Below, piece by piece: positions 51,662 through 60,879 of a stretch of 64,000 nucleotides of DNA. Position 1 is the stretch's first letter; each line of letters begins with the position of its first letter. The translations under genes were made by a program, and so were the position numbers. The notes beneath the pieces were generated by a model, which saw only the letters and a list, made by a program, of their open reading frames with translations, made no database searches and was not told where the DNA came from. Origin of the DNA: an uncultured Victivallales bacterium (lineage in GTDB: Bacteria; Verrucomicrobiota; Lentisphaeria; Oligosphaerales; JAFGRS01); assembly GCA_903837355.1 (NCBI GenBank), contig CAILUI010000460.1:1-64000 (forward strand), in the 5' to 3' direction.

Positions 51662-54448
51662 ATGAACCAGGAACTCCTGTGCGCGCTGACGTGGCTGGGC
51701 TGTCTGCTGGGGGCGGCCCCCGTCGGCGCGGTCAGCTTCAGTGCGACCGCCGAGGGCATCGCCATCGATGCCGGCACCGTGGGGCGCTTCACGCTCGAGT
51801 ATCCCCGTCTGGGGGAGAAGGAACTGGCTCCGACCGCGGCGCGCATTGAGGGCCCGCGGGTGGTGTTGAGCTACCCCGACGGGGTCGCGATCACGGCTGA
51901 ATTGCGTGAGGCTGGGTGCCTCGCCTTCCTGCCAACGAACCTGCCCGCGGCCACCAAGCTGCGTTTCCAGGCCCTGGTCGACTTCGACTTCGCGGACGGT
52001 GGCCAGTGGGCCATGGATGCCGCGGCGCTGCTGCCCTTTCCGGCGGCCAAGCCGCCGAAGCCGCACCTCTTCCAGGGGCAGGCGCGGGTATTTCGCCTGC
52101 TGCGTGCCAACGGCGCCGGACTCGCGTTCGCCATGCCCGAGTACACCTACCAGCAACTGCAGGACAACCGCGAGTGGAACTGGAAGACGTTCTGCTGGCT
52201 GGCTTGGACGCCGGTGCCGGCGGGGACGACCGAGCTGGTGGTGACGGTGAGTGATATCACGGCCGCCGCCGGGGTGCCGGCGCTCGGCGCGCGCATCGAC
52301 CGCTTTGGGCAGGATGCCGCGCGGGACTGGCCCGGCAAGGTCGGCAGCGAGGCGGAGTTGCAGGCTGACGTCGCGGCTGACACGGCCTACTACGCGGCCT
52401 TGCCGCGCCAGGCCCTGGACCGCTTTGGCGGTCTGCCCGGCAGCGGCGCCGAGTTCGGCCTCAAGGCGACTGGCTTCTTCTACGTCACCAAGACGGCGGG
52501 GCGCTGGCATCTGGTCGACCCTGAAGGCAACCTCTTCTTCCACCTCGGCGTCTGCGCTTTCAATCCCGGCGACGACTACACCTACATCGAGGGCCGGACG
52601 GCGGAGTTCGCCTGGCTGCCGCCGCTGGATGACCCCCGGTTCGGCAGCGCCTACCACCCCGACGACTGGTGGCACTCGCGGGCCTTCTCGTTCTACGTCG
52701 CCAACGTCATCCGCAAGCAGGGCGCGCCGTTCGTTCTCGCCGACTGGCAGGCCCGTCTGATCGAGCGCGTGCGGGCCCTGGGCTTCAACTCGGCCGGTGC
52801 CTTCTCGCAGGCCACCGAGGCCTGCCGCACCGCCGCGTTCCCCTACGTGGGTACCCTGCCGCTCGGCACCTGGGAACTCGGCCGGCAGATCCCCGCGTTG
52901 CGCGGCTTCTTTGATCCCTTCGACGCCGCCACCGTCGCCACGATCGAGGCGTTCTTCGCGAAGGAGTTGCCGCCGCGCGCCGCGGAGCCCTTGCTGATTG
53001 GCTACTTCCTGGAGAACGAGCAGGCCTGCGAGGATATCCCGCGCGTGCTTCCGGGCCTGGACGCCGCCGCCCCCGCCAAACAGCGTCTGGTGCAGTTCCT
53101 ACGGGAGACGCACGGGACCATCGCCGCCTTCAACCAGGCCTGGGGACTGGAGGCCGCGGACTTCGCGGCCCTGGCCGCGCGCGGACTGCCCGTCACCACG
53201 GCTGCCGCCGCGGCGGATGTGGAGGCCTTCACCGGGATCTTCCTGGAGGAATACTACCGCGTCATCGTCACCGCCTTCCGCCGGCACGACCCCAACCATC
53301 TCCTGCTGGGCAACCGCTGGCAGCCGGGCACCGCCAACCGCGAGCAACTGGTGCGGATCGCCGGCCGCTATCTGGACGTTCTCAGCCTCAACTACTACAC
53401 CTACGGCTTCGACAAGGCCTATCTTGAGCGCCTGCACGGCTGGGGCGGCGACCGCCCGTGGCTGCTCAGCGAATGGCACTACGCCAGCCCCGCCGACTCC
53501 GGCCTGCCTGGCGGCGCCAAGGACGTGCCGTCGCAGCACGACCGCGGGCTGGCCTACCGGCACTACGTCGAACAGGCCGCGGCGCTGGGCTTCGTGGTCG
53601 GGCAGGAGTGGTTCACCCTGATCGACCAGGCGCGCAGCGGTCGCTTCTTCCAGAAGATCGGCGGCGAGAATGGCAACACCGGCCTGTTCAGCGTTGCCGA
53701 CCGGCCCTGGAAGGAGCTGGTCGAAGCGGCTGCCGAGACGCATCGGCGCCTCTACGACGTTGTCCTCGGCCGCACCCCGCCCTTTGCCAGCGCTCTGCCC
53801 CTGCTCCAGGTCAGGGCCGGCGCCGGCCGCACCGTCAAGGCGGGCCGGGTCAGCCGCCCGCTGCCCGTCGACGGCAAGCTCGAGGGTTGGCCGAACTTCC
53901 CGCCGGAGGCGCTGAGTGAGGCGAACCAGGTCGTGGGCAGTGAGCAGGTCGGCCTGCAGGGCGCCTTCCGTCTGGCCTGGGACGACACGGCGCTCTACCT
54001 GTTGATCGACGTCACCGATCCCACCCCGATGCAGAACGAGCAGATGGGTGCTGACCTCTGGAATGCGGATGCGGTGGAGCTCTTTGTCGGCTCTGAGGAG
54101 CTGGAGAAAGCCGGCAGCCTGCTCTTTTCCGACCGCCAGATCCTGCTTGGGGCAGGCAAGCCCGAGGGGGCCTGCCGTTGGCACGTGGTCAACGCCACCC
54201 CCGGGGCGCCTGGCTGCACGGTCGAGGCGGTCGCGCGTGTCGATGGTAAGGGCTATGTTCTGGAGGCCGCCATTCCGTTTGCCCAGCTCGGCTTCAGCCC
54301 CCAGCCGGGCCAGACGCTGCGCTTCGATCTGGCCATCGATGATGGCGCCAGCGGGCAGGGGCGCCAGCGTCAGATCGTCTGGAATGGCAACGAGCGTAAC
54401 TCCGCCGACCGTGGACAGTGGGGCAGGGCGGTGTTGCTGGGGGAGTGA
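51662..54448 (+). CDS. Secreted GH50-like (agarase-related) glycoside hydrolase with C-terminal CBM9-like domain
   Basis: A 928-residue protein with a signal peptide (LCALTWLGCLLGAAPVGAVS) starting at ATG 51662, with GGAGGGG just upstream (ATG 51650 also possible). The N-terminal 250 residues form beta-sandwiches. The clan-A barrel begins GRWHLVDPEGNLFFHLGVCA, a phrase typical of GH50/agarase-like enzymes. Candidate acid/base Glu is in IGYFLENEQACED, candidate nucleophile Glu in PWLLSEWHYASP. Residues about 745-928 resemble CBM9 (PVDGKLEGWPNF, FRLAWDDTALYLLIDVTD, WNADAVELFVGSE). Substrate is unknown; a galactan or other beta-glycan is possible. Followed closely by the Gfo/Idh/MocA gene. Confidence 0.82.
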   Translation: MNQELLCALTWLGCLLGAAPVGAVSFSATAEGIAIDAGTVGRFTLEYPRLGEKELAPTAARIEGPRVVLSYPDGVAITAELREAGCLAFLPTNLPAATKLRFQALVDFDFADGGQWAMDAAALLPFPAAKPPKPHLFQGQARVFRLLRANGAGLAFAMPEYTYQQLQDNREWNWKTFCWLAWTPVPAGTTELVVTVSDITAAAGVPALGARIDRFGQDAARDWPGKVGSEAELQADVAADTAYYAALPRQALDRFGGLPGSGAEFGLKATGFFYVTKTAGRWHLVDPEGNLFFHLGVCAFNPGDDYTYIEGRTAEFAWLPPLDDPRFGSAYHPDDWWHSRAFSFYVANVIRKQGAPFVLADWQARLIERVRALGFNSAGAFSQATEACRTAAFPYVGTLPLGTWELGRQIPALRGFFDPFDAATVATIEAFFAKELPPRAAEPLLIGYFLENEQACEDIPRVLPGLDAAAPAKQRLVQFLRETHGTIAAFNQAWGLEAADFAALAARGLPVTTAAAAADVEAFTGIFLEEYYRVIVTAFRRHDPNHLLLGNRWQPGTANREQLVRIAGRYLDVLSLNYYTYGFDKAYLERLHGWGGDRPWLLSEWHYASPADSGLPGGAKDVPSQHDRGLAYRHYVEQAAALGFVVGQEWFTLIDQARSGRFFQKIGGENGNTGLFSVADRPWKELVEAAAETHRRLYDVVLGRTPPFASALPLLQVRAGAGRTVKAGRVSRPLPVDGKLEGWPNFPPEALSEANQVVGSEQVGLQGAFRLAWDDTALYLLIDVTDPTPMQNEQMGADLWNADAVELFVGSEELEKAGSLLFSDRQILLGAGKPEGACRWHVVNATPGAPGCTVEAVARVDGKGYVLEAAIPFAQLGFSPQPGQTLRFDLAIDDGASGQGRQRQIVWNGNERNSADRGQWGRAVLLGE

Positions 54449-54514
54449 GGGTACCGGGTCGTGATCGCAGCCGCGCGCCGCGGTGGCCGCGGGCTCCAGG
54501 CAGGAGGGCAGGCC

Positions 54515-55753
54515 ATGTCGGAGACTGGCACCGGGATGTCGCGCCGCGGGTTCCTGGCCTCGTCGGCCACAGCCGCGGGGGTGTTCAGCATCGTGCCCCG
54601 CCATGTCCTGGGCGGTCCTGGGTATACGCCTCCCAGCGAGACGGTCGGGGGTGCCCTGATCGGTTGCGGGGGCCGCGGCCCGGGCACCTTCCAGGAACTC
54701 AGCCGGGGCGGGCTGCAGGTGCGCCAACTGGCCTGGTGCGATGTCAAGTTCGTCGGTCGGGCGGACAACAAGACCCACTACACCGATTTCCGGCGCGTTC
54801 TGGAACGCCAGGACATCGATGTCATCGCCATCGCCACGCCGCCCCACTGGCATGCGCTGATCGCCATCGCCGCGGCCGAGGCGGGCAAAGACGTGCTCTG
54901 CGAGAAGCCCATGAGCCGTTTCATCGCCGAGGGGCGGGCGGTGGTGGACGCCTTCGAGCGTTACCAGCGCGTCTTCCAGATCGGGACCTTCGGGCGCTTC
55001 GGTATGTCCCGCAACAAGGCCGAGGTCCGTAAGCACAAGATCATGAGCAGCGGCCTGCTGCCGCGTTGCGACGTCGTCTACATCCACAAGGGCGGCTTCA
55101 AAGTCAAGGAATGGAGCGGCAAAGCGAATCTGCCGCCGGAGCCTGTCCCCGCGAATCTGGACTGGGATATGTACGTGGGTCCGGCGCCGTGGAAGCCCTA
55201 TGTCCGGGAGCGGACCGGCGGCACCCACCGCGGCTACTGGGATTACGAGGGTGGTGGCCTCTCGGACATGGGCCAGCACTACTTCGATCCCTTCCAGTGG
55301 ACGTACGCCAAGGACCACACCAGTCCCGTGCGTATCGAGGCCTCGGCGCCCCCGGCACACCCCGAGGTTTGCGGCATGTGGGGCTGGGTTGAACTCACCT
55401 ATGCGGATGGGCTGAAGGTGGTGCTGGACAGCGGCGAGTGGGGCGAGCCCTACACCCGCAATCCCGGCCGTAACCTCAACCCACAGGACCTCGATCCCGA
55501 GATCCTGCGCCAGGTGGATGCCAGGCCGGACCCGGAGCCGTTGGTGGATTTCGGCCGGGCCGTGCGCGAACGCACTCAGGCCGGCGGCCACGCCGAGGCC
55601 GCGCATCGTTGCGCGACGCTGCTGCACCTGGCCAACATCGCCATCCGCACCGGCCGCACACTCCAGTACGATCCGGTCAAGGAGCAGATCATCGGTGATG
55701 CCGAAGCAAACCGCCTGGTCAACGTCCCCATGCGGTCGCCGTGGCATCTGTGA
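54515..55753 (+). CDS. Tat-exported Gfo/Idh/MocA family oxidoreductase
   Basis: A 412-residue protein with GGAGG 7 nt before ATG 54515. A twin-arginine signal (MSRRGFLASSATAAG) shows export in folded form with its bound cofactor. The Rossmann domain shows GALIGCGGRGPGTF and VIAIATPPHWHALIAIAAAE; the family's catalytic Lys is in VLCEKPMSRF. The C-terminal domain has YWDYEGGGLSDMGQHYFDPF, with the conserved Asp/His typical of this family. It acts on a sugar or sugar derivative with tightly bound NAD(P); some exported relatives are glycosidases using an oxidoreductive mechanism. Tightly linked to the HEAT/FN3/PA14 gene downstream (27 nt). Confidence 0.92.
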   Translation: MSETGTGMSRRGFLASSATAAGVFSIVPRHVLGGPGYTPPSETVGGALIGCGGRGPGTFQELSRGGLQVRQLAWCDVKFVGRADNKTHYTDFRRVLERQDIDVIAIATPPHWHALIAIAAAEAGKDVLCEKPMSRFIAEGRAVVDAFERYQRVFQIGTFGRFGMSRNKAEVRKHKIMSSGLLPRCDVVYIHKGGFKVKEWSGKANLPPEPVPANLDWDMYVGPAPWKPYVRERTGGTHRGYWDYEGGGLSDMGQHYFDPFQWTYAKDHTSPVRIEASAPPAHPEVCGMWGWVELTYADGLKVVLDSGEWGEPYTRNPGRNLNPQDLDPEILRQVDARPDPEPLVDFGRAVRERTQAGGHAEAAHRCATLLHLANIAIRTGRTLQYDPVKEQIIGDAEANRLVNVPMRSPWHL

Positions 55754-55780
55754 GTCGCGGCACGGAGGAGGACCCGTCGC

Positions 55781-57637
55781 ATGGCTGAGTTGACGATCGC
55801 CGATTGGGTGAACCAAGTCCCTGCCCTGGACCCGGATGGCAAGCTCACCGGCCCGCTGCCCCCGACGATGGGGGGTGTATTTGCCGGCTGCCTGGCCCTG
55901 GGGGCCGCGGGCCTTGGGGACCTCATCGGCAGGCTGCAGGAGGTGGACGACGGCAGCGACTATCGAGTCCGCTATGTCCTGCACGGGCTGGCGGTCTACG
56001 TCTGCGCCCCCGAGCGCCAGGATCAGCGCGCGCTGCTCTGCCGCGTGCTGGCCGAGGCGATCAACGGGCCGCGGCCGGCGGCCATTCGGGGCTTCCTCGT
56101 GCGTCAGCTCCAGGTCTGCGGCACCCGCCAGGAGATTCCGGCACTGAGCCGGCTCCTCGGCGAGACCGAACTCGGCGCCGACGCGACTCAGGCCATGCTG
56201 GCGATCGGCACCGACGCCGGGCCGGCCTTCAGCGCGGCCTTCGAGCGCCTGCCGACGCCGGCGCGGCGAGCGCTGGTTCAAGCCTTGCTGGCAGCGGGCG
56301 GTGAGGCGGCCTTGCCCGGTTTGCGCCGCGCGGCAGATGACGCCGAGGTGACGGTGCGTCTGACGGCGCTGCAGGGCCTGGCTCGCCTGGGCGACCGCTC
56401 CGCCATCGAGCGCCTGCTCAAGGCCGCCGACGCCCAGGGCTTCGAGCGCATCAAGGCCGCGGCGGCCTGTCTGACCATGGCGGAGACCCTCATCGCCGCC
56501 AAGCACCTCGGTGAGGCGCAACGCCTCTACCGCTACCTCTACCAGACCCGCACCGAGCCGTCCGAGCGCTACCTGCGCGACGTCGCCCAGAAGGGGATGC
56601 TGGCCGCGGGGTTCACCGACCCCACGCCGCCGAGTTCGCCCGGCGCGCTCACGGCGGAGGCCGTTGACGCCCAGACCGTACGGCTGTCCTGGGAGCCCGC
56701 GCAGGATCCCGACAGCGGCATCTGGCAGTACGCCGTGTATCGCGATGCCGAGCAACGCGGCGTGGTGGCGCCGGGACCGGGCGGACGGACCGAGTTCCTG
56801 GACCACGCGGCGGTCGATGGCGTTACCTACGTCTATGCCGTCCGTGCCGTCAACCTGGGCAAGACCGAGTCCGCTCCGACTACGGCGCGCCTGCGCTTCC
56901 TCGATACCGTCGCGCCGCGACTTCTGACCGCGGTCTGCTTCGCCAGCGAACCGCAGCGCCTGCACCTGACCTTCTCCAAACCCATGCACGCCGCCGCCGC
57001 GGGCAACCCCGCCGCCTATGCCTTGAGCAACGGCGCCGCGGTGGCCGCGGTGACGCTCTCCGAGGATGGTACCGCCGCGGATCTGCGGACGGCGGCGCCC
57101 CTGCAGAAGGGCGCGGCCTACGAACTCACGGCCAGCACCCTGGTCGACCGGGCCGCGCAGCCCAATGCCCTGGCTGAGCCGCGGGTAACCTTTACCGTTC
57201 TCGACCTCCTGCCTGGGCTGCGCTATGCCTGCTATGAGGCCGTCCTGGACGACGACCTTCCGGCCTATGACCGGGCCGAACCGAAAGCGCGCGGCCTGAC
57301 GCCGAAAATCGATGTGTCCGTGCGCACCCGTGACGACCAGTTCTCCCTGCGCTTCGATGGCATCGTCTGGGTCCCCGAGGCGGGCGAATACAGCTTCTAC
57401 ACGACCTCCGACGATGGCAGCCGTCTCTACATAGACGGGCAGCGCGTGGTGGACAACGGCGGCCCACATGGCCCCGAGGAGAAGTCTGGTACCGTCCGCT
57501 TGGCGGCCGGCGGGCATCGCCTCACGGTCACCTTCTTCGAACAGGGCGGCGGCGAGTCGGTCTCGGCAGCTTGGCAAGGCCCGAGTGTGGCCAAACAGGA
57601 GATCCCGCCCGCGGCGCTCTTCCACGCCGCCGAGTGA
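55781..57637 (+). CDS. HEAT-repeat / FN3 / Ig-like / PA14 multidomain protein
   Basis: A 618-residue protein with GGAGGAGG 9 nt before ATG 55781. Residues about 1-280 are helical HEAT-like repeats (ALPGLRRAADDAEVTVRLTA, LQGLARLGDRSAIERLLKAA). An FN3 domain follows at about 285-380 (LTAEAVDAQTVRLSWEPAQD), then a SbsA/Big_5-like Ig domain at about 385-470 (LTFSKPMHAAAAGNPAAYAL) and a C-terminal PA14 domain at about 475-615 (YSFYTTSDDGSRLYIDGQRV). FN3 and PA14 are normally extracellular sugar-binding modules, yet no signal peptide is visible, so it may leave the cell with the Tat substrate encoded just before it, or the true start may differ. Confidence 0.78.
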   Translation: MAELTIADWVNQVPALDPDGKLTGPLPPTMGGVFAGCLALGAAGLGDLIGRLQEVDDGSDYRVRYVLHGLAVYVCAPERQDQRALLCRVLAEAINGPRPAAIRGFLVRQLQVCGTRQEIPALSRLLGETELGADATQAMLAIGTDAGPAFSAAFERLPTPARRALVQALLAAGGEAALPGLRRAADDAEVTVRLTALQGLARLGDRSAIERLLKAADAQGFERIKAAAACLTMAETLIAAKHLGEAQRLYRYLYQTRTEPSERYLRDVAQKGMLAAGFTDPTPPSSPGALTAEAVDAQTVRLSWEPAQDPDSGIWQYAVYRDAEQRGVVAPGPGGRTEFLDHAAVDGVTYVYAVRAVNLGKTESAPTTARLRFLDTVAPRLLTAVCFASEPQRLHLTFSKPMHAAAAGNPAAYALSNGAAVAAVTLSEDGTAADLRTAAPLQKGAAYELTASTLVDRAAQPNALAEPRVTFTVLDLLPGLRYACYEAVLDDDLPAYDRAEPKARGLTPKIDVSVRTRDDQFSLRFDGIVWVPEAGEYSFYTTSDDGSRLYIDGQRVVDNGGPHGPEEKSGTVRLAAGGHRLTVTFFEQGGGESVSAAWQGPSVAKQEIPPAALFHAAE

Positions 57638-57662
57638 GGTCCGTAGTGCGGGGGGGCCAGTC

Positions 57663-58805
57663 TCAGAGCAGGTCCGGGAGCTGACGCAAGGCGTCGGCGA
57701 GGGGCCAGGCCGTGATCGTGTCCACGTGGAGCGGATGGTCGCCGCCGTAGAGGACGTAGGCTTTGGCCATCGGGTAGTCGGCGAGGAAGGCGCGCAGCCC
57801 GCGCAGGTCATGGCCCGTGAGACGCCGTTTGCGTTTCACCTCGACGGCGACGATGCCCCGGCTGCCATAGAGAACGAAATCCACCTCCATGCCGCCCGCC
57901 GTGCGCCAGTAGTACAGTTCGTAGCCGAGCCCAAGGTTCTGATTCGTGGCCCTGAGCTCCTGGAAGACCAGAGTCTCGATGGCTGCGCCCTCGATTTGAG
58001 CGGGGTCGTCAAGCGGGCCGCGAGGCCGCGCCGCACGGTACACGCCAACGTCGAAGAAGTAGAACTTGGGGTGGCGGACGAGCTGACGCCGGGAGTGCTT
58101 TGCGAACACGGGAAGCCGGACGCCGATCAGCAGGTCCTCGAGGATACCGAAGTAGCTCTCCACCACCTTGCGCTGAACCGCACACTCACGGGCCACCTCG
58201 GACACGTTCATGACCTGACCCTGCGAGAAGCTTGCGGCTTCGAGGAAACGCGCGAAGGCGCCGGCCTGCCGGGTCAGGCCCTCGGCGACGATCTCCTCGC
58301 GCAGGTAGGTCTCTACATAGGTGGCGAGGTAGCGTTCGGGGTCCACAGCCTTCGCGCTGTCGTACAGGGTCGGGAGCAGGCCGTGGCGCAGCGCCTTCTC
58401 CAGTGAGAAATCGGTCCCAAGTTCAGCAGCCGTCAGCGGGAAGAACGACTCGGTCAGCGCCCGGCCCGCGAGCGGGTTGGCACCTCCCCGACGGAGCTTC
58501 CTGGGGCTGCTCCCGGTGAGCACAAAGCGCAACCCGCGGGCCTCGATGAGCCGGTGGACCTCATTCAGCAGGTCGGGAACGCGCTGTATCTCGTCGAGGA
58601 TGACCAGGTCCGCGCCGTGCGCCGGAATGCGTTCACCAAGCCGTTGCGGGTCCGCGAGCAGCGCGGTCGCGGTCCTGGCCTCCAGAAGGTCGACGTAGAC
58701 GGCAGCGGGGAACGTATGGCGAAGCCAGAGGGTCTTCCCCGTCCCCCGCGGCCCGAAGAGAAGGTAGCTTCCGGCACCGGAAAGCTGTTTTGTTCTGGCA
58801 TACAT
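57663..58805 (-). CDS. AAA ATPase with DUF4143 (AAA_14 family)
   Basis: A 380-residue protein. The AAA_14 domain has Walker A at residues 18-25 (GPRGTGKT) and Walker B with DLVILDEIQRV, then FVLTGSSPRKLRR as sensor. The DUF4143 part shows YLATYVETYLREEIVAEGL, NVSEVARECAVQRKVVESYF, FFDVGVYRAA and the PD-(D/E)xK-like end GGMEVDFVLYG ... VAVEVKRKR. These genes are common, mobile and often multicopy, and their function is unknown. The AT-rich upstream region contrasts with the neighbours and carries a good sigma-70-type promoter with the ATG only 6 nt from the -10, suggesting horizontal arrival. It is the only minus-strand gene between two plus-strand genes here. Confidence 0.9.
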   Translation of the reverse strand: MYARTKQLSGAGSYLLFGPRGTGKTLWLRHTFPAAVYVDLLEARTATALLADPQRLGERIPAHGADLVILDEIQRVPDLLNEVHRLIEARGLRFVLTGSSPRKLRRGGANPLAGRALTESFFPLTAAELGTDFSLEKALRHGLLPTLYDSAKAVDPERYLATYVETYLREEIVAEGLTRQAGAFARFLEAASFSQGQVMNVSEVARECAVQRKVVESYFGILEDLLIGVRLPVFAKHSRRQLVRHPKFYFFDVGVYRAARPRGPLDDPAQIEGAAIETLVFQELRATNQNLGLGYELYYWRTAGGMEVDFVLYGSRGIVAVEVKRKRRLTGHDLRGLRAFLADYPMAKAYVLYGGDHPLHVDTITAWPLADALRQLPDLL

Positions 58806-58811
58806 GATTCC

Positions 58812-58839
58812 ATAATAGGCCAGAAAATGGATGAAGCAA
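58812..58839 (-). promoter_or_regulatory. Sigma-70-like promoter of the DUF4143 ATPase gene, possibly leaderless
   Basis: On the minus strand, TTGCTT (58834-58839), a 16-bp spacer and TATTAT (58812-58817) precede the ATG by 6 nt. Transcription would begin at or near the start codon. No ribosome-binding site is present. Confidence 0.5.
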
Positions 58840-58990
58840 TGCCAGAATCCATAAAAGTTACAGATCTCGCGCCGGCGTTGGCGTTGCCGCGCGGCGTTGG
58901 CGGCCCTATCTTGGTGCCGACGCCGGCTGGACGCATGGTCCGCCGAGTCCAGACACAGCCAAACGCCTCAATCTACGGAGTTCAACGGCG

Positions 58991-60382
58991 ATGGAGATCA
59001 CGACCGGTTTGTTTGCGCACATGGTTTTGCAGCGCCGTGCCGCGGGCACGGCGACCGTGCAGGTCGAGGGCACGACCGCGGCCACCGGGGAGGTGCGCGT
59101 GACCGTGTGCCGGCAGGGGCGCGTGTGTGCGGGTTTGCGGGCCGTGCGGGTCGGACGGGCCAGCGCTGGCGTCTTCACGGCACGCTGGTCGGGCCTGCCG
59201 ACAGGCGGGCCCTACGCCGTGGAGCTGCAGGTGGTCGACGCGGCTGGACAGCCGCTCGACGCCGTCATCGTTGCCGATGTGCTCGTGGGCGACGTCTGGA
59301 TCGCGGCGGGGCAGTCGAACATGCAGGGCTGCGGTCATCTGAACCAGCCGCTGCAGCCGGTCCCGGCGGTCCGCGCGTTCTACATGGATGACCACTGGGA
59401 CATCGCCCGCGACCCCATTCACAACCTCTGGGAGGCGATTGATCCGGTACACGCGCTGCTGTGCGGCGGCGCCAACCACCCGCGGCCGCCGGCGAACTGG
59501 GGAACCTGCCCGGCCGTTGCCTTCGCCCATCGGCTGCACGCTGAAACCGGTGTGCCGCAGGGCGTGCTCGCCTGTGCACACGGCGGCACCAGCATGACGC
59601 AATGGGATCCCGCCGCGGCCGCCGAGCAGGGGAACCGTTGTCTGTACGGCGCTCTGCTGCGCCGCCTGCGCAAGAACGGCGGACGGGTGGCCGGCATGAT
59701 CTGGTACCAAGGCTGCAGCGACGCCAACCCCGACGCCGCTCCGCACTACAGCGCCCGGACCGCGGCCCTGATTGCCGCCCTGCGTCGCGATACCGGCAAC
59801 GCCCGGTTGCCGGTCGTCCTCGTACAGATCTCCCGCGTGGTCGGCTGGCCCGCCGACACCGCCGCCCCCTGGAACAGCGTCCAAGAGCAGCAACGGCGCT
59901 TGCCCGAGACCGTCCGCCATCTGGCCGTGGTGCCCGCCATCGACCTGCCGCTGGATGACGCGATCCACATCTCCGAGGCGGGCCAGGTGCGTTTGGGCCA
60001 TCGCCTCGCGGTGGCGATGCGTGGTCTGGTCGGCGGTCCGCGCGCCGCACGGCCGCCGATCGGCATCGCCGCGGCCCGGGTCGTGGCGGACAGCTTCGGC
60101 CGGGCGGTGGTCGAAGTGAGCTTCAGCAACGTCGTCGGCCGCCTGGTCTCGGGTGCTTGCCGACCCGCTGGTTTCTCCCTGGAGGGTGCCCCGGTCGGGG
60201 CGCTCTTCGATGTGGCCCTCGATGGCGCGCGGGCGCTGCTGCGTACCGGCGTGCCGAGTGCTCAGGCGCACGGGTGGCAGGTCTGCTATGGACACGGCCT
60301 GGACCCGAGCAGCAACCTCACGGACGAGGCCGACCGCTCCCTGCCCGTCTTCGGCCCGCTACCGGTGGACGCGCCGCGCTGA
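58991..60382 (+). CDS. SGNH-fold sialate O-acetylesterase-like hydrolase (SASA domain)
   Basis: A 463-residue protein from ATG 58991 with GGAG about 9 nt upstream. A short beta domain precedes the catalytic region: block I with Ser109 in IAAGQSNMQGC, Gly/Asn blocks in ACAHGGTSMTQWDP and MIWYQGCSDANP, and the Asp/His pair in DDAIHISEAGQVRLGHRLA. A beta-domain closes the protein. It removes O-acetyl groups from sialic acids or other glycans. There is no signal peptide, so it may act on imported oligosaccharides. It stands between the DUF4143 gene and a structured intergenic segment. Confidence 0.88.
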   Translation: MEITTGLFAHMVLQRRAAGTATVQVEGTTAATGEVRVTVCRQGRVCAGLRAVRVGRASAGVFTARWSGLPTGGPYAVELQVVDAAGQPLDAVIVADVLVGDVWIAAGQSNMQGCGHLNQPLQPVPAVRAFYMDDHWDIARDPIHNLWEAIDPVHALLCGGANHPRPPANWGTCPAVAFAHRLHAETGVPQGVLACAHGGTSMTQWDPAAAAEQGNRCLYGALLRRLRKNGGRVAGMIWYQGCSDANPDAAPHYSARTAALIAALRRDTGNARLPVVLVQISRVVGWPADTAAPWNSVQEQQRRLPETVRHLAVVPAIDLPLDDAIHISEAGQVRLGHRLAVAMRGLVGGPRAARPPIGIAAARVVADSFGRAVVEVSFSNVVGRLVSGACRPAGFSLEGAPVGALFDVALDGARALLRTGVPSAQAHGWQVCYGHGLDPSSNLTDEADRSLPVFGPLPVDAPR

Positions 60383-60422
60383 CCGGCGGAAACGGCCTTC
60401 ATACCAGTTTGCCATCCGTGGT

Positions 60423-60550
60423 AGAGCAATGGCCCGCATCGGCACCGCATTCTGCTCCAGCTCTGGGCCCGCACTGGAGCGCCCACGGCCTCGTGGGCAT
60501 GGCCGCGGGGGCGTTCGCCCCTGGGGCCGCGGCCGCTCCAGCAATGCTCT
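60423..60550. repeat. Highly structured palindromic intergenic segment
   Basis: Outer pairing AGAGCA/TGCTCT closes a region with CTGGAGCG/CGCTCCAG, GCCCACG-gcct-CGTGGGC (60481-60498) and a long hairpin GGCCGCGG-GGGCG-tt-CGCCC-CCGCGGCC (60501-60534). It lies between converging genes. It could be a bidirectional terminator or a palindromic repeat; no gene is seen in 60383-60571. Confidence 0.5.
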
Positions 60551-60571
60551 GCGGTTGGTGTGCATGTGGTA

Positions 60572-60844
60572 TCAGAGGACGTAGCGGACCCCGGCGATGT
60601 GGGACAACGCGTAGTACGCCTGCTGCAGCGTTTCCCGGTCGGGGATGACGGCCTGCACGGTGTAGGTGAGGTAGCGACCCTGGGCGGAGCGGTTACCGGG
60701 CGTGGTTACCGCGGCGAGACCCAGCGCGCGCATGGCCTCGCCGATCTGGCCGGGAACGTCCCCTGCGTCAGCCTGCGCCAGGACCTTGCCCTGCCAGTCC
60801 AGCGGGAACTGCAGGCCGGGTTCGTTGCCGGTGTCGGCGGTCAT
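60572..60844 (-). CDS. DUF493 (YbeD-like) small regulatory-fold protein
   Basis: A 90-residue protein with GGGGAGG 8 nt before ATG 60844. The fold pattern of the YbeD/DUF493 family is visible: LQFPLDWQGKVLAQ, then a helix (IGEAMRALGL), then GRYLTYTVQAVIPDRETLQQ and AYYALSHIAGVRYVL, an ACT-like alpha/beta sandwich. The molecular role in the family is not established; in E. coli ybeD lies next to the lipoyl-transferase gene, but no lipoylation gene is here. Last gene of a three-gene operon with the GT2 and metallo-beta-lactamase genes. Confidence 0.85.
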   Translation of the reverse strand: MTADTGNEPGLQFPLDWQGKVLAQADAGDVPGQIGEAMRALGLAAVTTPGNRSAQGRYLTYTVQAVIPDRETLQQAYYALSHIAGVRYVL

Positions 60845-60879
60845 CTGGAAGGCCTCCCCGTGGTCTGCGTACGCCCTCG

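Noticed and set aside
53099-57811. 1570-codon open frame on the minus strand
   Set aside because: It lies antisense to three well-supported plus-strand genes with domains and ribosome-binding sites; high GC creates long antisense frames.
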